Positions 54,564-63,894 are shown, counted from the stretch's first letter. The stretch is 64,000 nucleotides of DNA from Saprospiraceae bacterium (GCA_022842725.1 JALHOZ010000005.1:1-64000); one strand, 5' to 3'. Made by a program: numbers and translations. The notes: generated by a model not told the origin, from the sequence alone.

Positions 54564-54571
54564 CAAAAATA
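54564..54571 (-). promoter_or_regulatory. Promoter -7 box of the 42-residue peptide gene (TATTTTTG)
   Basis: Exact TAnnTTTG match on the minus strand, 18 bases before the ATG. Confidence 0.6.
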
Positions 54572-54655
54572 CACTTTTTTAAAAAAATCGTCATCTCTGA
54601 GTCGAAATTGTGAAAATCTTTTTCATTGCTTCCCTTCCATAACGAGTAAAGAAGT

Positions 54656-54663
54656 TACTTTTG
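54656..54663 (+). promoter_or_regulatory. Promoter -7 box of gldH (TACTTTTG)
   Basis: Exact TAnnTTTG match 16 bases before the GTG at 54680. Confidence 0.6.
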
Positions 54664-54679
54664 CACAAAATAATCACAC

Positions 54680-55147
54680 GTGATCAGAGGTTTTATTTTT
54701 GGAACAGGCATCATTGTAAGCCTTCTTGGCTGCGGCCCTGAAATTGTTTTTGAAGAAAAAAAGGAAATGAACGGTACCTGGAATTATAGTGATATCCAGA
54801 CTTTTCAGTTTGACATCAACGATACCATACCTGCACATGATATCATACTTGAGGTAGAACATCAGGCTGATTTTCCTTTTCAGAATATTTATACAAAAGT
54901 AAAAACGGTTTTTCCGGATCAAAAAACTGCAGAACATTTGGTATCCCTCAATCTGGCGGATGAAAACAATCTTTGGGTGGGAGAATGTGATCAGAAGATT
55001 TGTACAGCAAAACTGATGCTTTCTGAAAATATCTATTTTAACAAAACGGGAAAGTATTTGATATCTATAGAACAATATGGACGAAAAGACAGCCTGGTTG
55101 GTGTGGAAAGTTTGACATTTAAGGTTACTCATCATCAAAAATCCTGA
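54680..55147 (+). CDS. gldH: Gliding motility lipoprotein GldH
   Basis: GldH is one of the envelope lipoproteins needed for gliding and T9SS function in Flavobacterium. The 155-residue protein starts at a GTG (the only start before the signal) and has a lipobox ending SLLGC (Cys15). The family-typical pattern follows: MNGTWNYSDIQTFQFDIND, then FPFQNIYTKVKTVFPD and a closing YLISIEQYGRKDSLVGV. Its presence agrees with the four T9SS sorting domains in the window. It starts the unit with the next membrane protein gene, 9 bases away. Confidence 0.9.
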   Translation: MIRGFIFGTGIIVSLLGCGPEIVFEEKKEMNGTWNYSDIQTFQFDINDTIPAHDIILEVEHQADFPFQNIYTKVKTVFPDQKTAEHLVSLNLADENNLWVGECDQKICTAKLMLSENIYFNKTGKYLISIEQYGRKDSLVGVESLTFKVTHHQKS

Positions 55148-55156
55148 TATTATCAC

Positions 55157-56587
55157 ATGGAAAACAATGGTAATCTGTTGACAAAAAGAAATATTCTTTG
55201 GGAAAATGTTGGTTGGATGACCAGCGGTTTATTGCTCATATACCTCAAATTTTTTGTTCACGAATTGTGGAAAGATGAATGGCAGGCATGGTTTGTGGCC
55301 AAAGACAAAAATATTTTAGAAGTTTTTTCTTTTCTGAATTATGAAGGACACCCGGCGCTCTGGTATTTGTATCTGAAACCATTCACGTGGATTTACTCAT
55401 TTTTGCCGTTGCAGGAAGAGTATATACTATCTTTTGCCCACCTTCTTCCGGCAATTGCTGTGTTTTACATTTTTTGGAAAAAATTTGATATTCCGGATTT
55501 GGTAAAATCTTTATTTACTTTCAGTTATTTTTTTATTTTCGAATATGGTTTGGTCAACAGAGGTTATATTTTAGTCATTTTATGCCTGTTTTTAGCCGTT
55601 TTTTATCTTCAGAAAGATAACCTGAAGCTCCTGGGTATCTCTTTGTTTTTGTTGTGCCAGACAGAAGTTTTTGGCGTTTTTATGGCTGCGGCATTAGGGG
55701 CTTATCTAATGTTGAATAATGTGAAAAAGTATGCTGTTCCACTACAATATCTGACCATTGGCGGCATATTATTTGTTATATCAGTGTATCCCAGGGAATC
55801 CGGTCATATAGCCCGTACCCAAGGGAAAATCCTGAGTTTTGGTGACAGAATTCTTACATCTGTCCAGGGAAATATCACCAATGCTTTTTTACCGGGGGTG
55901 ACAGACGATACTGCCGTTTTTGGATGGACGTTTTTCGGTATGATTCTGACAATTTTAATGCTGATTTTGTTTGTATATCTTTTTAAAAATTATAAACAAA
56001 TTTGGGTGCCGTTACTACTCGTTATCCTGATGTCCACCGGATTTTCACTTTTCTTTTTTGTGGGTGGTATACGTCAATGGGGGATGATGTTTGTTTTTTT
56101 TGTTGCATTATTATCCCTGGCGCCCATTGCATTTTATCAAAAAAGGGCAAACATTTTTTTATTGAGTTTAATTGGTTTGGTACAGTCAATCTACGGACTT
56201 ACCGCTGTATATCAGGATATTACGCTGCCTTTCACCAATGCAAAAGAAACGGGTTTATTTATTATGGAAAAAATTCCTGAAAAAGTTCCAATAGTTGCCA
56301 TCAACAAGTTTGAAATCACACCCGTCATCGGTTATGCCAAAAGAAAATTTTACGAATTACCTTCCGGAGAGCCATTTTCATACTTCAAATGGGTCGAAAA
56401 AATATATATGCCAACACAGGAGGAGTTGAGACTGTTTGCAAAGTTTAAAAATGTAGGCGGATTGGTTATTATTTCACCAAAAAGGCTCGATCCCGGTCGA
56501 TTCAGTGAAGCCACTCTGGGAAAAGAATTCACAACTAAAAATATCAAAAATGAAAACTATTTTATCTACACTTTAGCGGTAAAGTAG
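55157..56587 (+). CDS. Polytopic membrane protein, GT-C-like glycosyltransferase
   Basis: The 476-residue protein has about ten hydrophobic segments. Its first outer loop reads HELWKDEWQAWFVAKDKN and NYEGHPALWYLYLKP. The DE-x-QAW and GHP-x-LWY pattern is typical of GT-C fold transferases (ArnT/PMT-like), where the acidic residues in loop 1 bind the lipid-linked sugar or metal. The protein ends in a short soluble domain. It lies behind gldH. Sugar donor and acceptor are unknown; surface glycosylation is the likely field (inference). Confidence 0.75.
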   Translation: MENNGNLLTKRNILWENVGWMTSGLLLIYLKFFVHELWKDEWQAWFVAKDKNILEVFSFLNYEGHPALWYLYLKPFTWIYSFLPLQEEYILSFAHLLPAIAVFYIFWKKFDIPDLVKSLFTFSYFFIFEYGLVNRGYILVILCLFLAVFYLQKDNLKLLGISLFLLCQTEVFGVFMAAALGAYLMLNNVKKYAVPLQYLTIGGILFVISVYPRESGHIARTQGKILSFGDRILTSVQGNITNAFLPGVTDDTAVFGWTFFGMILTILMLILFVYLFKNYKQIWVPLLLVILMSTGFSLFFFVGGIRQWGMMFVFFVALLSLAPIAFYQKRANIFLLSLIGLVQSIYGLTAVYQDITLPFTNAKETGLFIMEKIPEKVPIVAINKFEITPVIGYAKRKFYELPSGEPFSYFKWVEKIYMPTQEELRLFAKFKNVGGLVIISPKRLDPGRFSEATLGKEFTTKNIKNENYFIYTLAVK

Positions 56588-56639
56588 AGATGTGAAGTAT
56601 ATTTTTAGTTCAAAACTATCAGACAAATTAAAAATTATA

Positions 56640-56647
56640 TACCTTTG
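56640..56647 (+). promoter_or_regulatory. Promoter -7 box of the ATP-grasp operon (TACCTTTG)
   Basis: Exact TAnnTTTG match 62 bases before the start at 56710. Confidence 0.6.
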
Positions 56648-56709
56648 TGGTAGACATACAATATGAACGTTTTTAAGCCATTTCCATTAACCGTTAAAAT
56701 CTGAATTTC

Positions 56710-57660
56710 ATGAAGAAGATAGGAATTTTGTTTGGTTTTGAAAATTCTTTTCCGCAGGCATTTGTAGAAAGAATTAATTCCAAAAATATTAAAGGCATTG
56801 TTGCAGAAGCCGTTACGGTTGATGTATTACAACAAGCTGACCCTACAGACTATACCGTTATTGTCGACAGAATTTCTCAGGATGTACCTTTTTATCGGGC
56901 ATACCTTAAAAATGCTGCTTTGAACGGTACCGCAGTTATCAACAATCCATTTTGGTGGAGTGCGGATGAAAAGTTTTTTAACAACTGTTTGTCTGTAAAA
57001 CTTGGCGTTCCTGTCCCGAATACAGTGCTGTTACCTTCTTATGAAAGACCAACGGATACTACAGAAAAATCATTCCGAAATCTCAAATACCCAACGGATT
57101 GGGAGAAAATATTCAATTACATCGGCTTTCCGGCTTATATGAAACCATTTGCCGGCGGAGGTTGGAAAAATGTTTACAGAGTTAATGATGCCAATGATTT
57201 GTGGCAAAAACATGCTGAAACCAACCAATTGGTGATGATGCTTCAGGAAGAAATTGTTTTTGATCATTATTTCAGATGTTATTGTTTAGGTGGTGACAGG
57301 GTACACATCATGCCTTATGAACCCAGAAATCCTCACCATCTAAGATATGTGGTAGACAATCCGACCAAGGATAAAAAATTGTTAGCCACTGTAGAAAAAT
57401 ATACCAAAATGTTGTGTCAGGGATTAGGTTATGATTTCAACACGGTTGAATTTGCAGTGAGAGACGGTATTCCTTACGCCATAGATTTTTGTAATCCTGC
57501 GCCAGATGCTGAAGTTACTTCCGTAGGAGAAGAAAATTACGAATGGATTGTCGAAAATGCAGCTTTAATGGCTATTGATAAAGCCAAAAAACATAAAGCC
57601 GGTCAGATGAACCTTACCTGGGGAACTTTTATAAAAGATCAGTTTCCATCAACAAAATAA
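56710..57660 (+). CDS. ATP-grasp family ligase
   Basis: The 316-residue protein has the ATP-grasp layout. An N-terminal substrate-binding domain contains the phrase NNPFWWSADEKFFNNCLSVK. The nucleotide-binding part shows YIGFPAYMKPFAGGGWKNV, in which the lysine and glycine-rich loop grip ATP, and MLQEEIVFDHYFRCY. The metal-binding YDFNTVEFAVRDGIPYAIDF and CNPAPDAE follow. Such enzymes join a carboxylate to an amine or thiol with ATP. The product is unknown. It is the first of three genes (glutamine amidotransferase, second ATP-grasp-like protein), which together look like a small biosynthetic unit. Confidence 0.85.
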   Translation: MKKIGILFGFENSFPQAFVERINSKNIKGIVAEAVTVDVLQQADPTDYTVIVDRISQDVPFYRAYLKNAALNGTAVINNPFWWSADEKFFNNCLSVKLGVPVPNTVLLPSYERPTDTTEKSFRNLKYPTDWEKIFNYIGFPAYMKPFAGGGWKNVYRVNDANDLWQKHAETNQLVMMLQEEIVFDHYFRCYCLGGDRVHIMPYEPRNPHHLRYVVDNPTKDKKLLATVEKYTKMLCQGLGYDFNTVEFAVRDGIPYAIDFCNPAPDAEVTSVGEENYEWIVENAALMAIDKAKKHKAGQMNLTWGTFIKDQFPSTK

Positions 57661-57720
57661 TGAAGCTTTAACGTGCGCGGATACTCAACATGGATAGAAT
57701 CCCGCTCATCATAAAATACC

Positions 57721-58545
57721 ATGGAACATAAATTAAAATTGGCCCTTCTTGACATGAATGCAGGTCGTCCTAACCAAGGGATGAGATGTATCCGTGATAT
57801 TGCCAATTTATATAAAAATGAATTTGATATTACAGAATTTGATGTCAGAGTGACCGATGAAGTGCCTGACACAAGTTTTGACGTTTATATATCTAGCGGA
57901 GGACCCGGAAATCCTTTGGAAGGAAATGGAATATGGGATAAAAAGTGGTATGATCTTGTGGACGAGCTTTGGGCTTACAATCAAAACAACCGGTTTTCTA
58001 AAAAATATATGTTTTTTGTGTGCCATTCTTTTCAGATGGCATGTCACCACTTCCAGCTTGGAGACCTAACCCCGAGGAAATCTACTTCTTTCGGCATAAT
58101 GCCGGTGCACAAAACAAAATTCGGAGAAATTGATCCGATATTAAAGGATTTGCCGGATCCGTTGTATGCTGTTGATAGCAGAGATTGGCAGCTCATTCAG
58201 CCTGATCTTACAGTTTTCCAGCAACACGGAGCAAAAATTCTGGCCCTTGAAAAAATCAGAACTCATGTGGAATATGAGAGAGCCATTATGGCTGTTCGGT
58301 TTTCAAAAGAATTTGTCGGGACACAATTTCATCCTGAAGCTGATCCGGAAGGTATGTTATTACATTTTGGCAAAGAGGAAATCAGGAACCAGGTAATTGA
58401 AAATTTTGGTCAGTCAAAATATGACGAGATGATGGCTCACCTCAACGATCCTGATAAAATTGCTATGACTCATGACACCATATTACCTTCATTTATAGAA
58501 AATGCATTGGATTCGATTTATTCACAAAGTGCAGTTTTGGTATGA
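57721..58545 (+). CDS. Class I glutamine amidotransferase domain protein
   Basis: The 274-residue protein has the GATase1 fold: SSGGPGNPLEG in the N-terminal part, the nucleophile cysteine in FFVCHSFQMACHHFQLG, and the His-Glu pair in GTQFHPEADPEG. The nucleophile turn reads CHSFQ instead of the usual CxGxQ, a departure from GuaA- and CarA-type enzymes. The active triad residues are still present. It would release ammonia from glutamine, or act as a gamma-glutamyl hydrolase, for the neighbouring ligases. The last bases overlap the next gene (ATGA). Confidence 0.9.
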   Translation: MEHKLKLALLDMNAGRPNQGMRCIRDIANLYKNEFDITEFDVRVTDEVPDTSFDVYISSGGPGNPLEGNGIWDKKWYDLVDELWAYNQNNRFSKKYMFFVCHSFQMACHHFQLGDLTPRKSTSFGIMPVHKTKFGEIDPILKDLPDPLYAVDSRDWQLIQPDLTVFQQHGAKILALEKIRTHVEYERAIMAVRFSKEFVGTQFHPEADPEGMLLHFGKEEIRNQVIENFGQSKYDEMMAHLNDPDKIAMTHDTILPSFIENALDSIYSQSAVLV

Positions 58546-59741
58546 TTTCTTCTTACAGAAAGTGGTATAACGAACAGTTTTCAGACGAAAAATATCAGGA
58601 ATTACTCAATGATCTGACTGGTTTATATCAAAAGGCTCCAAACTTCAGGGTAGCAGAGAGCCCGTTTTTTATTCCGAAATTACTAAAAGACAGACTCCTT
58701 GATGCTTGTGAAAAAATCACAAAGGTTTTGTTGAGAGACGATCTGAAAGACATCACACAAGGTGCGCTGTATGACCCGAAATATATTGTTCCTGGTGAAG
58801 ATGACCACACTACATTTCTGCAAATGGATTTTGGTATTACCCTCGACAAAAACGGGGAGCCAATGCCCAAACTTATTGAAATTCAAGGTTTTCCTTCGGT
58901 ATATTTTTTTCAATACATGATAGGTGGTGCTTTTAAAAGAGTGTTTGGTTTGCCGGACAATCTGACTGCTTTTTTTAAAGACATGACTCCGGAAGAGTAT
59001 AAAAATATGATGCGGGACATCATTGTTGGTGAAACAGACCCCAAACATGTAGTTTTATTGGAGATTGAGCCGGAAAAACAAACTACTTATATTGATATGC
59101 TCAGCACCTCAGTGGAATTGGGTATTCCATGTCTGTGTATCTCCAAAGTTTTAAAAATCGGTAATAAACTGTATTACAAAAACGAAGAAGGAGAAACCAT
59201 TGAAATCAATAAAATCTATAATCGTGTCATATTTGATGAATTAGATCAAAGAGAGGATCTGAAGTTGCAGTTTTCATTTACAGATGATCTGGAAGTTGAA
59301 TGGATAGGTCATCCGAATTGGTTTTTCCGTATTTCTAAATATTTACTACCTTATCTTGAAAATGAGTACGTTCCAAAAACGTATTTTTTGAAAGACATAA
59401 AAAAGTATCCTGCCGATCTTGAAAACTATGTATTAAAACCTTTGTTTTCATTTGCCGGAGCCGGTGTGATCATTGATGTCACCAAAGCTGATCTTGATGC
59501 AGTGGAAGACAGAGACAATTTTATACTACAGGAAAAAGTGCACTATGAGCCAATCATTGAGTCACCGGATGAGCCTGTAAAATGTGAAGTGAGATTGCTC
59601 ATGTTGTGGCCAAAGGAAGAAAAAAGGCCGTTTATCGTCAATAATCTGGTGAGAATGTCGAAAGGAAAAATGATTGGGGTAAAATATAATAAGGACAAAA
59701 CCTGGGTAGGAGGCAGTGTAGGATTTTTTGAGAAAGACTGA
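58542..59741 (+). CDS. ATP-grasp-like protein, third gene of the ligase operon
   Basis: The 399-residue protein overlaps the preceding gene by four bases (ATGA), so translation is coupled. A C-terminal ATP-grasp-like half is suggested by NYVLKPLFSFAGAGVIIDV (lysine and small-residue loop), NFILQEKVHYEP and the final acidic CEVRLLMLW segment. The N-terminal half carries LIEIQGFPSVYFFQYMIG. Overall it resembles glutathionylspermidine-synthase-like or cyanophycin-type ligases only in the fold pattern. I do not know its substrate. The genes' order (ligase, amidotransferase, ligase) suggests stepwise construction of an amide-linked compound. Confidence 0.75.
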   Translation: MISSYRKWYNEQFSDEKYQELLNDLTGLYQKAPNFRVAESPFFIPKLLKDRLLDACEKITKVLLRDDLKDITQGALYDPKYIVPGEDDHTTFLQMDFGITLDKNGEPMPKLIEIQGFPSVYFFQYMIGGAFKRVFGLPDNLTAFFKDMTPEEYKNMMRDIIVGETDPKHVVLLEIEPEKQTTYIDMLSTSVELGIPCLCISKVLKIGNKLYYKNEEGETIEINKIYNRVIFDELDQREDLKLQFSFTDDLEVEWIGHPNWFFRISKYLLPYLENEYVPKTYFLKDIKKYPADLENYVLKPLFSFAGAGVIIDVTKADLDAVEDRDNFILQEKVHYEPIIESPDEPVKCEVRLLMLWPKEEKRPFIVNNLVRMSKGKMIGVKYNKDKTWVGGSVGFFEKD

Positions 59742-59802
59742 TTTTTAGTGTTTCGTTCGGATTATATTACCTTGAATATATCTCTGATTAGTTAATATTG
59801 CT

Positions 59803-59810
59803 TAATTTTG
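59803..59810 (+). promoter_or_regulatory. Promoter -7 box of the second two-component pair (TAATTTTG)
   Basis: Exact TAnnTTTG match 57 bases before the start at 59868. Confidence 0.55.
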
Positions 59811-59867
59811 CGATTCCCCTAAGAATCAGTATTTTATAAGTTTAATTTCTTTATAAAAGATAAAAGT

Positions 59868-60548
59868 ATGCCCAGCAAAATTTTATTAGTTGAGGACCAT
59901 TTTAATACCGTACAATCCATAAGTAAAGGTATGAAGGAAAACAACATTCAGGTTGAAATTGCATACGATGGAAAAACAGGAAGCGACCTTGCTATCTCTG
60001 AAAACTATGATGTCATCATTTCGGATGTAGTTATGCCTGAGATGACGGGTATCGAATTGTGCCGCTTTTTGAGGCAACATGGCGTACAGACACCGGTTTT
60101 ACTTTTATCAGCGTTGGATTCGACAGACATGAAAATCACCGGCCTGGAGTCCGGGGGTGATGATTATCTGACAAAACCTTTTGAGTTTAAAGAGCTTTTG
60201 GCCCGGGTAAGGGCATTACACCGAAGGAAAAAGGGCTTGGAAGTTGAAGATGTCATCATTGTCGTAGGAGACATGATTGTCAATACCCATAATAAAACCG
60301 TTTTCAGAAGTGGTAAAAAAATCGAATTGACACCCAAAGAATTTAAATTATTGGAATATCTGGCTCAAAAAAAAGGTCAGGTCGCCAACAAATCAGAAAT
60401 AGTTGAAAATGTATGGGAAATCAACTTTGACCCGGGAACCAATGTAGTTGAAGTATATATCAATTATCTGAGAAATAAAATTGACAAGGGATTCAGTAAA
60501 AAACTGATTCACAACAGATCAGGAATAGGTTATTATATAAAAGATTAA
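59868..60548 (+). CDS. OmpR family response regulator
   Basis: The 226-residue protein has a receiver domain (acidic pair in LLVEDHFNT; phosphoacceptor Asp in VIISDVVMPEMTG, about residue 53; switch LLSALDS and Lys in YLTKPFEF) and a winged-helix domain. That domain contains IELTPKEFKLLEYLAQKKG and the recognition helix region GTNVVEVYINYLRNKID. It resembles the CusR/RprY-like group. The histidine kinase follows after 9 bases. Confidence 0.95.
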   Translation: MPSKILLVEDHFNTVQSISKGMKENNIQVEIAYDGKTGSDLAISENYDVIISDVVMPEMTGIELCRFLRQHGVQTPVLLLSALDSTDMKITGLESGGDDYLTKPFEFKELLARVRALHRRKKGLEVEDVIIVVGDMIVNTHNKTVFRSGKKIELTPKEFKLLEYLAQKKGQVANKSEIVENVWEINFDPGTNVVEVYINYLRNKIDKGFSKKLIHNRSGIGYYIKD

Positions 60549-60557
60549 TCTTTAAAC

Positions 60558-61967
60558 ATGCAGATCAGATCACGTCTTACGATTCAATTTAGTCTTATAG
60601 TTGCCTTTTTGCTTTTACTGACTATGGTATTGATTTATACCATTTCCAAAGAACAGTTAAAAAGTGAATTTTTTAAAGGCCTTGAATCCAAGGTTTTGAT
60701 GACTGCTGAAATGGTGGTTAAATATCACAATCTGAAACCGGAGGACTATCTTGCTTCATTAGAAGAAAAACAGGAAATTTTTCTGCCAACTAAAGAAAAA
60801 ATATCCATTTATACACTCGATCAACAAAAAGTATATGCATTTCAAAGATTAGATGAAGTACCTTCCAATGTACTTAAAGAAATTTCGGGATTGGATAATA
60901 TGGAATCAGTAAGGTTTAAAAATCAAAACTATGATGCCATAGGAATTAAATATAAAAACAATCTCAATCAGGAGTATCTGCTTGTTTCACAGGGGATTTT
61001 TACTTCTGAAGAGCTCATCAGATTGTCTTACATTCTTGCTGTGGTATTTTTTATTGTTATTTTTCTTGTTGGTTTGACCGGATATTTCTTTTCCGTGCAG
61101 GCTCTGTCACCTGTTTCGCACATTATCAGGCAAATGGACGAAGTATTTCCCTCTCAAATAGGCAAAAGGTTAGATGTCGGTAAAAACAACGACGAGATTT
61201 CAAGGTTAGCTACCATGTTTAATAATCTTCTTGAAAAAGCAGAGGAAGCATTTCTCAATCAAAAAGGATTTTTATCGAATATTTCACACGAATTAAAAAA
61301 CCCTTTGGCTTCAGCTATTGCACAGCTGGAAGTAACCCTGCTGACGACGAGGTCACAGGAAGAATACAGTCAGGTACTTGAAAGTATTCTTGGTGATATG
61401 AAAGACCTTAAAAATGTCGTGGATCAATTGATGGCACTGGCAAGAATCACTTCCGGTGACGACAAAGCTGCATTTAAAGAAGTGAGGATTGATGAACTGA
61501 TCTGGCAGGTTCAGTCTAATCTGAAAAAGATACACCCTACCTATTCTATCAGGGTAGATACTTCATTACTCCCGGAAAACCCGGATTTATTAATGATCCA
61601 GGGGAATGAACTGTTATTGAAAACAGCTATTTCAAACCTTTGTGAAAATGCATGCAAGTTTTCACCCGATCACACAGCATATGTCAGAATACATTTTAAT
61701 AAAGAAAATCAACCTATCCTTGAGATAGAAGATAAAGGACAGTCAATTCCATTGGAAGAACAAGGATTGATATTTAAGTCATTTTACCGAAGTCCGAGCA
61801 CCAGTCACATAAAAGGCACAGGAATCGGTTTGCCGTTGGTACAGCATATTTTAAAATTACATAAAGCAAGGATTGGCTTGAGTTCAGAAAACAATCATGG
61901 TAATAAATTCACCATTTGGTTCAGCCAATGGCACAACGAGTCATTTTCACAATTAAAAGGAGCATAG
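60558..61967 (+). CDS. Sensor histidine kinase with HAMP domain
   Basis: The 469-residue protein has membrane segments at about 10-29 and 157-178 with a periplasmic sensor of about 130 residues between them. A HAMP linker follows (SPVSHIIRQMDEVFPSQIGKRL ... ISRLATMFNNLLEK). The HisKA domain reads FLSNISHELKNPLASAIAQLE with the phosphorylated histidine. HATPase motifs are SNLCENACKFS, DKGQSIP and GTGIGLPLVQHIL. The G1 box has Gln-Ser in place of the usual Gly-x-Gly, a mild departure. It works with the regulator in front and is followed after 3 bases by the haloperoxidase-like gene. Confidence 0.95.
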   Translation: MQIRSRLTIQFSLIVAFLLLLTMVLIYTISKEQLKSEFFKGLESKVLMTAEMVVKYHNLKPEDYLASLEEKQEIFLPTKEKISIYTLDQQKVYAFQRLDEVPSNVLKEISGLDNMESVRFKNQNYDAIGIKYKNNLNQEYLLVSQGIFTSEELIRLSYILAVVFFIVIFLVGLTGYFFSVQALSPVSHIIRQMDEVFPSQIGKRLDVGKNNDEISRLATMFNNLLEKAEEAFLNQKGFLSNISHELKNPLASAIAQLEVTLLTTRSQEEYSQVLESILGDMKDLKNVVDQLMALARITSGDDKAAFKEVRIDELIWQVQSNLKKIHPTYSIRVDTSLLPENPDLLMIQGNELLLKTAISNLCENACKFSPDHTAYVRIHFNKENQPILEIEDKGQSIPLEEQGLIFKSFYRSPSTSHIKGTGIGLPLVQHILKLHKARIGLSSENNHGNKFTIWFSQWHNESFSQLKGA

Positions 61968-61970
61968 ACA

Positions 61971-63374
61971 TTGGATACCAGAGTACATATAGAATTTGGT
62001 AAATTTCGCTTAAAGAGATACTTTGTTCCGGTGTTTTTTGTCCTGTCCCTTTGTGTTTTAATCTTGTTGAGATGTTCAGAAGAAGTGCCGGTAACATCAG
62101 CCGGCAAAACATTTGATTCGAGCCCGGGAGCAATCATTTATGAATATCATAAATTATACACTGAGGTCGAATCAATGGATATGTTTATGGCACCGATTAT
62201 TTCAGCAAGATATATAATGACATTAAATATTGCTGTAAATGAAGCCGTGAAAGCAGCAAGAAATCAGGAAAAATATACTTTAGATTTTAAATTCACACCT
62301 GAAAAAAGCAGCCAAGAAATCAAAGATACTTTGCTTTTGAACAATCTGTTAAATGCTGTATTGGCAAATCATATGTCCAATATGTTTAGTGCCAGGGTTC
62401 AAAAAAGTGATGTGATGATTGAAAAAAAATATACAAACATTTTGTCTAAAATCAATGCAGATACCAAGATCAACAGTATTGACCATACATATATTTCGGC
62501 TTTGGCAAAAACCATTTCGGATTCTATAAAATCTGCTTTTTTGCCTGAAGATTATTTTCAAAAAGAAAAGTATGCCGTCAGAGATTCCATAACAAACATA
62601 ATTGTAAAAAATTCTATTGAATCCAAGGTTACTTGGGTTAAGTCTTTGATGCGATATGAAAGTATTTTACCGGATTTAGGGTTAGCTCCCATTAATTTAC
62701 CACCTAAAACAAAATTTAATCCATTAAATGATAAGGATATGTACAGGGAGGCGATGGAGATTTATACCTTGTCAAAACCCTTGCCCTACGAATCAGAATG
62801 GATAGCTGAATTTTGGAGCGATGATCTCCCCGGTATAACATTTACCCCGGCAACCCGTTGGATCAATATTTTAAATCAATTGGTCATACAAGAAAAACCT
62901 GATTTTGAGGATATCAAAAATATGTATTTTTATATGAGCCTGGCAATTCATGAAACAAGTATTCTGTGTTGGGACCTGAAGTATGCAAATAATCAAATGA
63001 GACCTTCCCATTTCATCCAAAATCATATAGACCCTTCCTGGAAACCTTTCCATGAAAATCCGGACTTTCCGGCCTATCCTTCGGGACATTCTGCTTTTGG
63101 TGCTGCTGCCTGTATCGTCCTGGAGAACTTTTTTGGAAAAGGGCATTCGTTTACCGATAACAGTCACAAAGGGAATAAGGCATTTTTAAGTGACCCCAGA
63201 AATTTTAAGTCTTTTCAGGAGATGAAAGAAGAAAACGCAAGATCCAGAATGTATCTAGGTGTTCACTTCAGAAAAGATTGTGAAGATGGTCTGTATCTCG
63301 GAGATATTATAGGAAAAAATATTATGGAAATTTATACTTCAAAAAGAACAATTGAAAAAAATGTACATATCTGA
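61971..63374 (+). CDS. Vanadium-haloperoxidase/PAP2-like lipoprotein
   Basis: The 467-residue frame starts at a TTG three bases after the kinase stop codon, because no ATG lies before the signal sequence. A membrane segment ends in LILLRC, a lipobox-like cysteine (about residue 35). The C-terminal half has the PAP2/vanadium-haloperoxidase motif: FPAYPSGHSAFGAAACIVL (active-site His) and ENARSRMYLGVHFRKDCEDG (second His and Arg of the phosphate/vanadate pocket). Haloperoxidases oxidise halides with peroxide; relatives act as acid phosphatases. The two cannot be told apart here. Coupling to a two-component pair suggests envelope-stress or signal-dependent use. Confidence 0.85.
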   Translation: MDTRVHIEFGKFRLKRYFVPVFFVLSLCVLILLRCSEEVPVTSAGKTFDSSPGAIIYEYHKLYTEVESMDMFMAPIISARYIMTLNIAVNEAVKAARNQEKYTLDFKFTPEKSSQEIKDTLLLNNLLNAVLANHMSNMFSARVQKSDVMIEKKYTNILSKINADTKINSIDHTYISALAKTISDSIKSAFLPEDYFQKEKYAVRDSITNIIVKNSIESKVTWVKSLMRYESILPDLGLAPINLPPKTKFNPLNDKDMYREAMEIYTLSKPLPYESEWIAEFWSDDLPGITFTPATRWINILNQLVIQEKPDFEDIKNMYFYMSLAIHETSILCWDLKYANNQMRPSHFIQNHIDPSWKPFHENPDFPAYPSGHSAFGAAACIVLENFFGKGHSFTDNSHKGNKAFLSDPRNFKSFQEMKEENARSRMYLGVHFRKDCEDGLYLGDIIGKNIMEIYTSKRTIEKNVHI

Positions 63375-63411
63375 TTAATCTGTGTTTTTCAGGATCTTTT
63401 TATACTGAATT

Positions 63412-63894
63412 CTAATGTCCGAAATTAATGTCTGAACCCTTTACCCAACCTATTTTTTTGTCGTTAGTTTGAATTTTGTACCAGGTAGGATAATCGGACA
63501 ATTCACCATTTTCATTGGTCATTGAAGTCTCAAGCAGATAAATGGTCAAACCTTTTTGTAAGGTAGCGATCTTTGTAGAAAGGGTGTTTTGATCTTTATA
63601 TAATGGAACATTGTTTTTACCTACATATCCCTTTGGCCCGGGGACATTTGAAGTTTCAGCACTACCGGATTCCACTGGTAGATCAGTAGAAGTGGTTTTT
63701 TGTGCTTCCGGATTAGTATTTGGTAATTGATTAAGGGTATCGAAAGACTTAGGTTTTTTATTTTCGGATAACCCTGATTCGTTATTAATTCCTTTTTTTG
63801 ATATATTGTTGACATTAGCATCAGGTTGATTTTTACAACTTAATAAGGAAATAAGTGATATACAAAATATGAAAAATAACTTATTATATGCCAT
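63412..63894 (-). CDS. SH3-domain lipoprotein
   Basis: The ATG at 63894 gives 160 residues with a lipoprotein signal (FIFCISLISLLSC). A TTG frame start at 63939 is less likely. A Pro/Ser/Thr-rich spacer follows the lipid anchor (about residues 20-75). Then comes a bacterial SH3 (SH3b) domain: YVGKNNVPLYKDQNTLSTKIATL, LTIYLLETS and TWYKIQTNDKKIGWVKGSD. SH3b domains bind peptidoglycan or protein partners at the envelope. The gene is convergent with the haloperoxidase-like gene. Confidence 0.85.
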   Translation of the reverse strand: MAYNKLFFIFCISLISLLSCKNQPDANVNNISKKGINNESGLSENKKPKSFDTLNQLPNTNPEAQKTTSTDLPVESGSAETSNVPGPKGYVGKNNVPLYKDQNTLSTKIATLQKGLTIYLLETSMTNENGELSDYPTWYKIQTNDKKIGWVKGSDINFGH

